A model generated the notes under the pieces. It searched no databases, was not told the DNA's origin, and saw only the letters and a list, made by a program, of their open reading frames with translations. The position numbers and the translations under genes are program-made. A stretch of DNA of 64,000 nucleotides, taken from NCBI GenBank assembly GCA_030067835.1, contig CP092441.1:2914001-2978000 (forward strand), read 5' to 3'. The DNA is from Chakrabartyella piscis. Its GTDB lineage: Bacteria; Bacillota; Clostridia; Lachnospirales; Anaerotignaceae. Positions 37,010-45,719 of this stretch are shown in pieces; position 1 is the stretch's first letter, and every line of letters starts with the position of its first letter.

Positions 37010-37110
37010 CGGGTCGTCGGGGACGCCGACCCCTACATTTAATATATGTCTTTCAAAAGGCATGAAAACCCTACGAAAGCATTTGTGTAGGGGCGACCTG
37101 TGGTCGCCAG
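37010..37110. repeat. Two variable-arm hairpins
   Basis: GGGTCGTC/GACGCCGACCC at 37011-37032, followed by CCTACA; GTAGGGGCGACC/GGTCGCC at 37087-37108 in the other orientation. They lie in the divergent spacer between sufC and the plus-strand gene at 37142. Confidence 0.8.
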
Positions 37111-37141
37111 TAAACAGCAAACAGCAAAAAGGAGCTTATTT

Positions 37142-37714
37142 ATGTTAGGATTTCATACAGATGGTGTTTGCCTCATTGGCGCATCCAAAGATTTATTGCC
37201 CATATTGAAAAAAAGAAAAATCCCCATCACCAAAACCATCACCACAAACACCTTGGTATTTGCCATCAACAACAGCGATTATTTGGACAAAAAGCGATTT
37301 TCCATTTCCTTTATGGCTGGTGAAACACCTTGGTTTGTGTGTACCGTTGGTGATTTTACAAGACCCACTGCAAACACATTGTCCTTTGCCACAAACGAAG
37401 ATTTGGTGGATTTCATCACTGCCATCTACTATGCTTCTCAGGGATTTTTGCATTTGGATTTTGAGCTTTCTTATTTGAAACAACAACTTTCTGTGGACAA
37501 TGGGCGTAAAATTCGTGCTTTGGAAGAAACAGGTTTCACCACAATTCCAAAGAATTCCTTTGCAGCTTGTTTCTGCTTCACAAAGGGTGGTTTTATGGAA
37601 AGTGACCGTTTGTTCACCAAATTGACCAAAGAATATGGTTTGGAAATGGATAAGGTACTTTTGACAGGCACCTTTGATTCCAAGTACCAATTCATACGGG
37701 CTTTTTTGTTGTAA
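37142..37714 (+). CDS. Uncharacterised 190-aa cytosolic protein
   Basis: ATG 37142 has GGAG seven bases upstream. 190 residues, no signal peptide or membrane helix. Alternating strands and helices (DGVCLIGASKDLLPILKKRK; PWFVCTVGDFTRPTANTLSF) and a Cys-containing FAACFCFTKGGF near 140. I do not recognise the family. It stands alone between hairpin repeats, facing the UvrD-type helicase convergently, so context gives no clue. Confidence 0.65.
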   Translation: MLGFHTDGVCLIGASKDLLPILKKRKIPITKTITTNTLVFAINNSDYLDKKRFSISFMAGETPWFVCTVGDFTRPTANTLSFATNEDLVDFITAIYYASQGFLHLDFELSYLKQQLSVDNGRKIRALEETGFTTIPKNSFAACFCFTKGGFMESDRLFTKLTKEYGLEMDKVLLTGTFDSKYQFIRAFLL

Positions 37715-37742
37715 TAATCCTTTTTTAGAAATTAGGACAAAC

Positions 37743-37770
37743 GGGCGGACACACAGGTCCGCCCCTACAA
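37743..37770. repeat. Variable-arm hairpin repeat
   Basis: GGGCGGAC/GGTCCGCCC around ACACA, followed by CCTACAAT, in the convergent gap before the helicase gene. Confidence 0.8.
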
Positions 37771-37835
37771 TATTCTGTGACAAGTATGGTGTAGCAATAG
37801 TATTGTAAACAGGAATATTATGATTAGAACGTTTC

Positions 37836-39692
37836 CTATTTTTGGGTATCTTTGATGATGACACCAATTTCACCTAAAAATCTGGAGGGTTCTTTTTTCT
37901 TGTCAAATTTGGAGCGTATGGTAGACAAACAAAGCTTTTCCTTTGCACGTGTCATAGCAACATAAAAGAGTCTACGTTCTTCTTCCATATGGTTTGCAAT
38001 GCCCTTTTCATGGGGCACAATCCCCTCCACAAGAGATGGTACAAACACTGCCTGAAACTCCAATCCTTTTGCTCCATGCATGGTGGTCAGCACCACACAT
38101 TTGTTGTATGCATCTTCACTTTTTCTACTTTGTTCCTTCATTTGTTGACTCATTTCTTCCAATGTTTGACGGAAAGATGCCACACTCACTTCACCCTTTG
38201 CCAACTCCATCAATTCATCTGCAATTTCCATAAACACCTGACCACTGGTTTTGCGATAAGTTGCATATTCTTCCAAATATTCATCATAACCCACCACTCT
38301 ACGAATGTAGCGAATTGCTTCATACACATCTCGTTTTTCTATTTGTGCCAAATCCTGTTGCAACCCTTCCAATGCTTCTGATTGCCATTTTTTCAAAGAT
38401 GGACACACAAACAAACTACGCAACATAGCATATGGCATAGACTGTGCTTCTTCCAACAAATCTTTTCCAATGTATCGCTTTGGTTTGTTGAGGATTTGAC
38501 GCAAATGACTATCAGAATCTGGATTTTCTGCCAACAACAAATATGCCAACAAATCCCTTGCAATCCAATGGTCATATACATTGCTGCCTACATCACGAAT
38601 AAAATAGGGAATCTGTCTACGATACAGCTCCCTTGCAAATGCACACCCTTGCATATTGGTGCGATATATGATTGCGATTTCATGTGGTGGCACTTCTGCA
38701 TCCAAAAGATGTACAATCTTTTCACCAATTCTTTGGGCTTCTATGTTGCGATCTTCTGCAAGAAAGAAAGTCACCTTTTCACCTTCACCAGCAATGCCAG
38801 AAATATCCTTTGGAAACCGTTCCAAATTGTTTGTAATCGCCTTTTGGGATACAGAAATGATACGATCCGAAGAACGATAATTCACATCCAAGGTTACCTT
38901 TGCACAAGGTGTGAATTCCTTTTCAAAACGCATCAAAAATTCTGGACTTGCACCACGAAAGCTGTAGATACTCTGGTCATCATCCCCTACAACAAAGATG
39001 TTTTTTTCTTTACCTGCCAATAGGGAAATACATTCGTATTGTACACGATTGATGTCTTGGAATTCATCCACCATAATATAAGGGAATTTCTTTTGCCAGC
39101 GTGCCAAGGTTTCTTTGTCCTCTTGGAGCAACTGATGGCATTCCACCAACATATCATCAAAATCCATCTTATCTTGACGTGCTTTATAGGCTTCATAGGC
39201 TTTGTATAGCTTTTGGAAGATATCATCCTTCATATCATTGGGTTCAAAATCCTCCAAGGGTATCATTTCATTTTTCATATAGGTCAGCTGTGTAAAGAAC
39301 AGATTTACCATATCATCCACATCGTTATTTGCCCAATTGTTTTCCAAAATGGTTTGGGTGATAAATTTACGACCATCTTCACCTTGCAACACACGATCCA
39401 CTCCATATCCATAGGTTTCACGCAAAATACGAAAGAACAGACTATGAAATGTAGAAAACCAAACCTTACCTTGGCCTCTGTCACCAAAACGTGTTTTCAT
39501 TTGCACAGCAGCAGCTTTTGTAAATGTGACCACCAAAACTTGACCACCAGACAAATCCATTTCACGCAACATTTTTTGCAAGCGACACAAAATAACAGTG
39601 GTTTTTCCACTGCCTGGTCCTGCCAATACCATCATTGACCCTTCTTTGTGACGAACTGCTTCTAATTGTGCTTTGTTCAATTTACTTCTCAT
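37836..39692 (-). CDS. UvrD/PcrA-type superfamily 1 DNA helicase
   Basis: 3'-5' DNA helicase for repair or displacement of protein from DNA. ATG 39692 gives 618 residues, about 100 fewer than PcrA/UvrD because the C-terminal tail is absent. Motifs: QLEAVRHKEGSMMVLAGPGS then GKT (Walker A), MVDEFQDINRVQYE (Walker B), GDDDQSIYSFRGAS, DVNYRSSDRI, and VVLTTMHGAKGLEFQAV near 545. GAGGTGG lies upstream. A short form like this may be a PcrA paralogue; the main pcrA is probably elsewhere. Confidence 0.92.
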   Translation of the reverse strand: MRSKLNKAQLEAVRHKEGSMMVLAGPGSGKTTVILCRLQKMLREMDLSGGQVLVVTFTKAAAVQMKTRFGDRGQGKVWFSTFHSLFFRILRETYGYGVDRVLQGEDGRKFITQTILENNWANNDVDDMVNLFFTQLTYMKNEMIPLEDFEPNDMKDDIFQKLYKAYEAYKARQDKMDFDDMLVECHQLLQEDKETLARWQKKFPYIMVDEFQDINRVQYECISLLAGKEKNIFVVGDDDQSIYSFRGASPEFLMRFEKEFTPCAKVTLDVNYRSSDRIISVSQKAITNNLERFPKDISGIAGEGEKVTFFLAEDRNIEAQRIGEKIVHLLDAEVPPHEIAIIYRTNMQGCAFARELYRRQIPYFIRDVGSNVYDHWIARDLLAYLLLAENPDSDSHLRQILNKPKRYIGKDLLEEAQSMPYAMLRSLFVCPSLKKWQSEALEGLQQDLAQIEKRDVYEAIRYIRRVVGYDEYLEEYATYRKTSGQVFMEIADELMELAKGEVSVASFRQTLEEMSQQMKEQSRKSEDAYNKCVVLTTMHGAKGLEFQAVFVPSLVEGIVPHEKGIANHMEEERRLFYVAMTRAKEKLCLSTIRSKFDKKKEPSRFLGEIGVIIKDTQK

Positions 39693-39938
39693 ATCCACCT
39701 CGGATTATCATTTATTTTTCTTACATCATATCACAAAACCTGCTATTTTGCGACAAAAAGCCCAATATCCCTACATCTTGTAGCACAGATTTCATAATCT
39801 TAATAAACTCTTCATAAAAATATAAAGAAATCTCTATTGTAAAATTGTGAGATTTGTATTAAAATTCCTGAATAAGTATTTTTTGGATGGTATTGCAATC
39901 TATTGTTTGGAGCATCATTCTGTTAGGAGGTTCATTTT

Positions 39939-41264
39939 ATGAGAATCGGTATTTTTTCAGACACATATTTTCCACAAATCAATGGCGTTGGCACTTCCAT
40001 TCGCACCTTAGCACAAGGATTGGAAGCACAAGGTCATCGTGTATATATTTTCACACCTTGGGACCCAAATTCTTCTGAAGATGAGTCAGAATATATTTTT
40101 CGTGTACCCAGTATGCCATTTTTATTTGCCAAAAATTTCAGAACTGCATTGCTGTGTCCGCCACATCTTTTGCGTAAAATCAAAGATTTGCAGTTGGATA
40201 TCATCCATACACAAACAGAATTTTCTTTGGGCTTTTTGGGTAAATTTGTTGCCACAACACAAGGAATCCCTTTGGTACACACCTACCACACCATGTATGA
40301 AGACTATGTACATTACATTGGTGGTGGTTATTTATTCACACAAGAAATGTCTCGTGATTACAGCAAACTTTTCTGTAACGCCACCACAGCCATCATCACA
40401 CCCACACAAAAAACAGAGGATTTGCTCCTCAGTTATGGTGTAGACAAACCCATCAGCATCATCCCTACAGGCATCAACACAAAACGTTTCCAAAGAGAAA
40501 ACTACGCACCAGAAGAAATTTTGGCATTGCGTCAATCTTATGGTTTGGAAGCAGATACACCAGTTGTCCTTTCTTTGGGACGTGTTGCAAAGGAAAAGTC
40601 CATTGATGTGGTGATGGAAAGTATGCCAAAGCTTTTGGAACAATTGCCCACTGCCAAAATGGTGGTTGTTGGTGATGGTCCTGAACGTGAAAATTTAGAA
40701 GCATTGGCAAACACCTTGGGTATTGCAGAGCATGTTATTTTCACAGGTGCCAAACCATGGGATGAAATTGGCAAGTATTATCAATTGGGTGATGTATTTT
40801 GCAGTGCATCCACTTCTGAAACACAAGGTTTGACCTTTGCAGAAGCAATGGCAGCTGGTGTTCCTGTTGTGGCTCAAAAAGATCCTTGTATCGAAACCAT
40901 CATCCAACATGAAGAAACAGGTCTTTTGTTTGAAGATGAAATGGAACTTTCTTCTATGTTATATTCTTTGCTTTCTGATGCCAAGAAACAAAGTGACTTT
41001 TCCAAACGTGGTATGGAGGCAATGAAGAATCTTTCTGCTGAAGCCTTTTGCTCCAATGTTGCAGAAGTTTATACCCATGTTTTGGAGAATACCGAAGATG
41101 TTGTGCATATTGTGGCTCCTGCATTGCCACTGGTGATGGGTGCCAAAGCTGCCATACGTATCACAAAATTGCCTAAGAAAATCGTGGTGCGTAGTTATCA
41201 TAGAACCAAAAAGATGGCAGAGCATTTCCCTTATTTCCGTAAAAAAGATGCATCGGACTCATAA
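39939..41264 (+). CDS. Glycosyltransferase family 4, probable diacylglycerol glucosyltransferase
   Basis: 441 residues of GT-B fold. N-terminal domain starts MRIGIFSDTYFPQINGVGTS, typical of enzymes that add glucose or galactose to diacylglycerol or phosphatidylinositol-like lipids. C-terminal domain has VVLSLGRVAKEKSIDVVME and the sugar-nucleotide motif ASTSETQGLTFAEAMAAGVP with the E-x7-E pair. No membrane helix, but a basic C-terminal tail (KKIVVRSYHRTKKMAEH) could bind the membrane. AGGAGG precedes ATG. Possible role in glycolipid or lipoteichoic-acid anchor synthesis; lipid acceptor not proven. Confidence 0.85.
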   Translation: MRIGIFSDTYFPQINGVGTSIRTLAQGLEAQGHRVYIFTPWDPNSSEDESEYIFRVPSMPFLFAKNFRTALLCPPHLLRKIKDLQLDIIHTQTEFSLGFLGKFVATTQGIPLVHTYHTMYEDYVHYIGGGYLFTQEMSRDYSKLFCNATTAIITPTQKTEDLLLSYGVDKPISIIPTGINTKRFQRENYAPEEILALRQSYGLEADTPVVLSLGRVAKEKSIDVVMESMPKLLEQLPTAKMVVVGDGPERENLEALANTLGIAEHVIFTGAKPWDEIGKYYQLGDVFCSASTSETQGLTFAEAMAAGVPVVAQKDPCIETIIQHEETGLLFEDEMELSSMLYSLLSDAKKQSDFSKRGMEAMKNLSAEAFCSNVAEVYTHVLENTEDVVHIVAPALPLVMGAKAAIRITKLPKKIVVRSYHRTKKMAEHFPYFRKKDASDS

Positions 41265-41297
41265 AACAATTATTTTGAATAAATTCGCAATTTTCTA

Positions 41298-41326
41298 TTG
41301 ACAAATATGGCACATTCCACTATACT
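41298..41326 (+). promoter_or_regulatory. Promoter of tRNA-Arg
   Basis: TTGACA at 41298, 17-bp spacer, TATACT at 41321, 22 bp before the tRNA. Confidence 0.85.
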
Positions 41327-41348
41327 ATTGTTTGTGCCTATTTTATGT

Positions 41349-41422
41349 GTGAGTGTAGCTCAGTTGGATAGAGCGTCTGGCTACGGACCAGAAGGCCGTG
41401 GGTTCGAATCCTGTCACTCACA
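41349..41422 (+). tRNA. tRNA-Arg (ACG)
   Basis: A 74-nt cloverleaf: acceptor GTGAGTG/CACTCAC, D arm TAGCTCAGTTGGATAGAGC, anticodon loop CTACGGA (ACG, read as ICG), T arm GTGGGTTCGAATCCTGT-like, discriminator A. CCA not encoded. Last ordinary gene before the accessory region. Confidence 0.95.
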
Positions 41423-41444
41423 TAAAATAAAGCATGCAAAAAAG

Positions 41445-41478
41445 AAGTCATTGGTATAAAAGCCGATGACTTTTTTTT
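41445..41478 (+). terminator. tRNA-Arg terminator
   Basis: AAGTCATTGG pairs with CCGATGACTT (one wobble), followed by eight T, 23 bp after the tRNA. Confidence 0.9.
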
Positions 41479-41549
41479 GGATTTTTACCTCAAAAAGGCT
41501 GTTCAAACAGGCATCGATTTCATGGATGTCATATTGGTTTTTTGCGTGC

Positions 41550-41583
41550 AACCACTGTATTTGAACCAATACAGTGGTTTTTT
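41550..41583 (+). terminator. Second plus-strand terminator after tRNA-Arg
   Basis: Perfect 12-bp stem AACCACTGTATT/AATACAGTGGTT, loop TGAACC, then six T. No gene is visible between this and the previous terminator. Confidence 0.85.
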
Positions 41584-41635
41584 ATGCCAAAAATCCCGAA
41601 GCTACCACAAAATCATAAAAAAATACTCAAACATT

Positions 41636-41684
41636 AAGAGCTGTTAAATGCGAGGACCATCCTCCACTTAACAGCTCTTTTTTT
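41636..41684 (+). terminator. Third plus-strand terminator after tRNA-Arg
   Basis: AAGAGCTGTTAAATG pairs with CACTTAACAGCTCTT (one mismatch); the loop CGAGGACCATCCTC holds a nested GAGGA/TCCTC stem; seven T follow. Confidence 0.85.
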
Positions 41685-41797
41685 ATTTCTTGAAAAAAGA
41701 GAATTAGACAGCACCGAGCTTTGTGACCAATTCAGATTTTGTAGAAACGTGTGTTGTATTTCGCTTTATAGCAGTATCAGTCCTTCACCATTCACCT

Positions 41798-42016
41798 TTA
41801 GGCCTTAGTCTTTACAATGGCTCCATGGGGACAGACTTCTATACATCTACCACATCCCATACAAACATCCTGTTGGATGAAGGAAATTCCATTGATTTTT
41901 TTAATGGCATTTTCTGGACAGGACATTTTACATCTGCCACAGCCTACACAATACTGGCTTTCCACCATATATGTATCTTTCTTTTCTTGTTTTGCGAAAT
42001 ATTCATCTAAATTCAT
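41798..42016 (-). CDS. 2[4Fe-4S] ferredoxin
   Basis: 72 residues from ATG 42016 (GGAG upstream; a GTG reading to 42037 would overlap it). Two CxxCxxCxxxCP motifs, CVGCGRCKMSCPENAI and CMGCGRCIEVCPHGAI, would bind two [4Fe-4S] clusters for low-potential electron transfer. A 20-residue N-terminal extension (MNLDEYFAKQEKKDTYM) precedes them. Single gene at the border of the accessory region; its redox partner is not evident. Confidence 0.9.
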   Translation of the reverse strand: MNLDEYFAKQEKKDTYMVESQYCVGCGRCKMSCPENAIKKINGISFIQQDVCMGCGRCIEVCPHGAIVKTKA

Positions 42017-42400
42017 ATATTCTCCATTGATACCCACATATACTCCAAATGTGATGCATTCCTTCTATACTTAGAACAAAGATTTGCATCTTTTCCATTT
42101 CTGAACAATTCCACGTAAAAAAAATAACAAACCCAATTGGATTTGTCATCTTTTTTCCCATCCACGCAGAATAGATGTCATTGCAAAAATTAAGGTGGAT
42201 TTGAACTCACACGCCATTGTTTCGTTATTATAAAACAGTATATCACATAGCCTGTATTTTGCAACAGTTTCATCTTGTATGGTAAGTGATTTTCCGTTTC
42301 ACAACTTGCCACAAATCGTGTAACATGGCTTTTTAACTACTGGGTGGCTCACGTTCCCTTGGGGAAGAAAACTGGCACACAGGCTTTATAGTTTCGCCGC
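42017..42400. other. Spacer at the left border of the accessory region
   Basis: About 380 bp with no gene. A short terminator-like stem ACAAACCCAATTGGATTTGT lies near 42129-42148. From here to the window end the short host hairpins are absent. An attachment site for the recombinase cassette may lie in this stretch, but I could not define a repeated core. Confidence 0.4.
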
Positions 42401-43150
42401 TTAGCCATCTGGACTTGGCGGCTCACTTGTTCTTGTAATTGCCAGTCGTTTGTTGATGCGTTTCATCAGATACAATCGACCTTTTGGAGTGAACAGCATA
42501 TATACACCGCCATGACCATTTCGAGTATACTCTTTCAAAGTGGCATATCCATTGTTCATCATGTAGGCGCTTGGCAGCAAGACCTTTTGTGGTGAGCGAT
42601 ACGCCAGTTTCATTTCTTCCAACAGAAAAATAAATAGCTTTTCCGGGATATGAAGTTCCTTTGCTGTAATGCGCATATTGGTGTATAGGTTGGTGTCCAC
42701 AATTGCGTTGAAGTATTCAGCTTTAGGAGTCATATCATCTAGCTTTTCATTGATTTGTCGTAGTTCCAAAAATAACTGTTCAGCACTGGTTGGATCAGCA
42801 AGTAACTCGTCTAATTTTTGTGGAGTGATGTACGAACCTGTTTTTCTAATGGTGGGAAGCACCACTTCGACTACCCATTCTTCAAATGTTTCGGCTGATG
42901 GCAAATTAGATCTCATAACCATACGATAGATGTCGGATTCAGGAATAAACAGCATCTTTTGCTGACGACCTACCGAATCGGTAGTGCATCTCTCGACCAT
43001 CTTCTTGCAGTGGCGATTGATATCTCGACTAGGGTTTCTATAGCCCAACGCTACAGCTACGTCATTCCCACAAAATAGCACACGACCATCTTCGTCAACC
43101 AAAGTTCTTACGCTGCCAAATTGACTGTTTTCAAAAATTTGCATTTCCAT
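42401..43150 (-). CDS. Phage-type antirepressor (BRO-N plus KilAC)
   Basis: 249 residues. BRO-N domain at about 1-105 (SVRTLVDEDGRVLFCGNDVA, VALGYRNPSRDINRHCKKMV, LPSAETFEEWVVEVVLPTIR) and a KilAC-like C-terminal domain at about 140-240 (MRITAKELHIPEKLFIFLLE, GVYMLFTPKGRLYLMKRINK). Such proteins counter phage repressors or otherwise regulate mobile elements. ATG has AGAAGG seven bases upstream. Lies 77 bp after the first recombinase in the same direction, so it is part of the same cassette. Confidence 0.87.
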   Translation of the reverse strand: MEMQIFENSQFGSVRTLVDEDGRVLFCGNDVAVALGYRNPSRDINRHCKKMVERCTTDSVGRQQKMLFIPESDIYRMVMRSNLPSAETFEEWVVEVVLPTIRKTGSYITPQKLDELLADPTSAEQLFLELRQINEKLDDMTPKAEYFNAIVDTNLYTNMRITAKELHIPEKLFIFLLEEMKLAYRSPQKVLLPSAYMMNNGYATLKEYTRNGHGGVYMLFTPKGRLYLMKRINKRLAITRTSEPPSPDG

Positions 43151-43227
43151 TATTTTACCTTCTTTCTGTCAATAAAATAAGCAGAGCCGAATTTCAGCTC
43201 TGCTAGGGTTTGATTGTTATATTGTTT

Positions 43228-44886
43228 TTATTGTGCTTTCAATCTTCTTACTTTAAGTTCCAATAATTGCTCATGTACTTTTCCATTTTTGAAGTGAATG
43301 ATAATGTGATTGGCATCAATCACTTGAATTGTGTCAATCGTCTGGCGGACTAAGCTGTCGTTGTACTCTAGAATGTCCTGTGGTTGGCTTTCTAAGTAAC
43401 TTTTCACTTCAAGTAGTTTTGTTTCTATGGTTTCTTCAGTATCGTTGTTTGCCTTATATTCATCAATGATATTTTGAATTCGCCTTGCTTCAGCTGATAG
43501 GGATTGCATCTGTTTTTCGGCCTGTGCATATTCATATTGATTTTGGCAAGTTTGATTTTCCGTGACCATTTCCATGATTTGATTGACTAGATCTTTAACC
43601 TGTTGTTCTAGTTTTTCTATGTCCACTGTGCTATCAGCTTGCTTTCGCATGGCATCTCGCAGATTCTTTGTTAGTGCGAATAGCACTACTTTGTCGGTGT
43701 TGTACGAGGATAGAATTGCACCCATGATAGCCTTATGCAAGCTTTCTTCATCCACACTAACTGAGTCACTACAATATTTTGTACCATAATCGATTCGATT
43801 GATGCATCTCCAAACTGGTTGCTTTTTACCACTTCGCTTGGTCCATACAACTCTGCGATAGGGTGTTCCACAGTGGCCACAGACTAGAATTTCAGAGAGT
43901 GCATACAGACTACTATATTTTCCACTTTCCGTAATGGTTGTTTTGGAAACTTTACGTTTGCTACCTCGTCTAGTCCTTTCGGCTTGCACTCTATCGAACA
44001 CGGCTCTATCTATGATAGCATCGTGGTTGTTTTTTATATAAATCTTGGGTAACTCGCCATTGTTCACTTTAGACTTTTTGCTGATAGGATCAGTGATATA
44101 GGTCTTTTGCAGAATCACATCGCCACAGTATTTTTCGTTTGCCAGTAGTGAGCGAATAACTGTTTCTTTCCACTCCTTACTTTTTCGATACGGTATCCCA
44201 TCTGCATTGAGTGCAGCGGCTATGGTTCGAGTTGTATCGCCAGATAAATAGCTCTCGTAAATTCTTCGTATGATAACAGCTTCTTCTGGTATGATTTCTG
44301 GCTGACCATCTGCACCTTTTCGATATGCGTAAAATTTGCTGTATTGATAGCTGACTTTACCTTCTTGCATTGCCATGCGTTTGCCCATCTTTACGTTCAT
44401 ACTTAGTGAGTTTAATTCTTCTTGGGCAAGGGATGCGAGGATGGTGAGGATTACTTCGCTGTTTTCTTCTAGGGTATTGATGTTTTCTTTCTCGAACAGG
44501 ACACCCACACCCATCGCTTTCAGCTTTCGCACATAACCGATGCTGTCCAAGGTATTTCTTGCAAATCGGCTGATAGACTTTGTAATGATGAGGTCGATTT
44601 TTCCTTTTTTACAATGCCTTATCATCTTCATAAAATCTGGTCTTTTTTCAGCAGAGGCACCAGAGATGCCCTCATCGGCATAAGTACCAGCCAGTGTCCA
44701 TTCTGGGGTTTTCATAATCAGTTCGGTGTAGTAGGATTTCTGTGTATAAAAACTGGTGAGCTGTTCTTCCATGTCAGTGGACACACGGCTATACGAAGCC
44801 ACTCGAAGCTGTCTATATTTTTTCTGTGTGTCACCATGCATACCTTTGCTAGGTATTACGATAACTTCACGTTCTGGTCTACTCAT
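43228..44886 (-). CDS. Large serine recombinase 1
   Basis: 552 residues from ATG 44886 (AAGGAG upstream). N-terminal resolvase domain with catalytic Ser in VASYSRVSTDMEEQ and Arg-rich TKSISRFARNTLDSI; recombinase domain with KEWKETVIRSLLANEKYCGD; zinc ribbon LVCGHCGTPYRRVVWTKRSG; C-terminal coiled coil (about 420-500). This is the layout of integrases that move phage or integrative elements. Its start overlaps the stop of the next upstream gene by 8 bp. Third enzyme of a trio. Confidence 0.95.
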   Translation of the reverse strand: MSRPEREVIVIPSKGMHGDTQKKYRQLRVASYSRVSTDMEEQLTSFYTQKSYYTELIMKTPEWTLAGTYADEGISGASAEKRPDFMKMIRHCKKGKIDLIITKSISRFARNTLDSIGYVRKLKAMGVGVLFEKENINTLEENSEVILTILASLAQEELNSLSMNVKMGKRMAMQEGKVSYQYSKFYAYRKGADGQPEIIPEEAVIIRRIYESYLSGDTTRTIAAALNADGIPYRKSKEWKETVIRSLLANEKYCGDVILQKTYITDPISKKSKVNNGELPKIYIKNNHDAIIDRAVFDRVQAERTRRGSKRKVSKTTITESGKYSSLYALSEILVCGHCGTPYRRVVWTKRSGKKQPVWRCINRIDYGTKYCSDSVSVDEESLHKAIMGAILSSYNTDKVVLFALTKNLRDAMRKQADSTVDIEKLEQQVKDLVNQIMEMVTENQTCQNQYEYAQAEKQMQSLSAEARRIQNIIDEYKANNDTEETIETKLLEVKSYLESQPQDILEYNDSLVRQTIDTIQVIDANHIIIHFKNGKVHEQLLELKVRRLKAQ

Positions 44887-45715
44887 GATTTTCTCCTTTT
44901 CTAAAAATTCTTCCACTTTTAAGTACGGCTTTGGTAGCTTGGTTTTTGCTGATTCTTACATCGCTAATCAGTTCATCTAATAGCTCAATATCAATGTCTT
45001 TTTGACTTCGCCCAAGTGCTTGTATCTTTTCATCTTCAGCGGCATATTCAGTGGCACACAAGCTATATTGCAGGGCTGCAAGCTCCATGATGGTCTGCTT
45101 GATTTTCTCTACTTGCAGTTCGGTTTGCATTAAGAGTGTATCTACTTCGTTTTGCAGGCGAAGGGTTTCTATCGATAACGTATTGTTTCCACTAGATTGC
45201 TCCATTGGGTTATGGCTCAGTTGTTTTTGTAAAGCACTTATATCTTTTAAGATGCTGTCATCTGTTACATTCAGTGATATGTGACTTGGGTTGTGTGGAC
45301 AATACCATCGTTCATTACCACTGGCTTTGATTCTTCGTTTTAAGTGTTGTCCACATACATCACAGACCAATTTGTTTTTCAGCTTTTTAATGTCACTAGA
45401 CTCGGTTGGTGTATAGGTTTTCATGGAAGCTTGTGCCAGTCTAAATTGGGTTTCAGATATAATGCAAGGATATTTTTCATTGCCAAGGTAGTTTTCATTT
45501 TGGAGCATCCTTGCAATCATATTTTTATTCCATTCAGGTTTCGATGGCATATATCGTATGTTTTGGTTTGTCAGCTCAGTTGCAATACTGAGGTATGATA
45601 ATCCACCTGCGTACATTTGATAAATCTGCTGTACAATGATTTTTTCTTCTGCATTGATTGAGATCTCTCCACCCACGAAATGATACCCATAGGGTATTTT
45701 CCTGTTCTGTGCCAT
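44879..45715 (-). CDS. Recombinase-domain protein without catalytic domain
   Basis: 278 residues beginning at the recombinase DNA-binding domain (KIPYGYHFVGGEISI; WNKNMIARMLQNENYLGNEK), then a zinc ribbon (LVCDVCGQHLKRRIKASGNE with WYCPHNP) and a coiled coil. The entire N-terminal resolvase domain with Ser nucleophile is missing, yet the gene has its own start, tight spacing (4 bp after recombinase 2, 8-bp overlap with recombinase 1) and intact frame. It therefore looks like a functional accessory partner, perhaps a DNA-binding or directionality subunit, not a decayed copy. Role inferred. Confidence 0.87.
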   Translation of the reverse strand: MAQNRKIPYGYHFVGGEISINAEEKIIVQQIYQMYAGGLSYLSIATELTNQNIRYMPSKPEWNKNMIARMLQNENYLGNEKYPCIISETQFRLAQASMKTYTPTESSDIKKLKNKLVCDVCGQHLKRRIKASGNERWYCPHNPSHISLNVTDDSILKDISALQKQLSHNPMEQSSGNNTLSIETLRLQNEVDTLLMQTELQVEKIKQTIMELAALQYSLCATEYAAEDEKIQALGRSQKDIDIELLDELISDVRISKNQATKAVLKSGRIFRKGENHE

Positions 45716-45719
45716 ACTG

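Noticed and set aside
42190-42225. A tRNA-like T-arm (GAGTTCAAATCC on the minus strand)
   Set aside because: The flanking 5-bp stem does not pair and no acceptor or anticodon arm can be built; not a tRNA or a clear attachment-site fragment.
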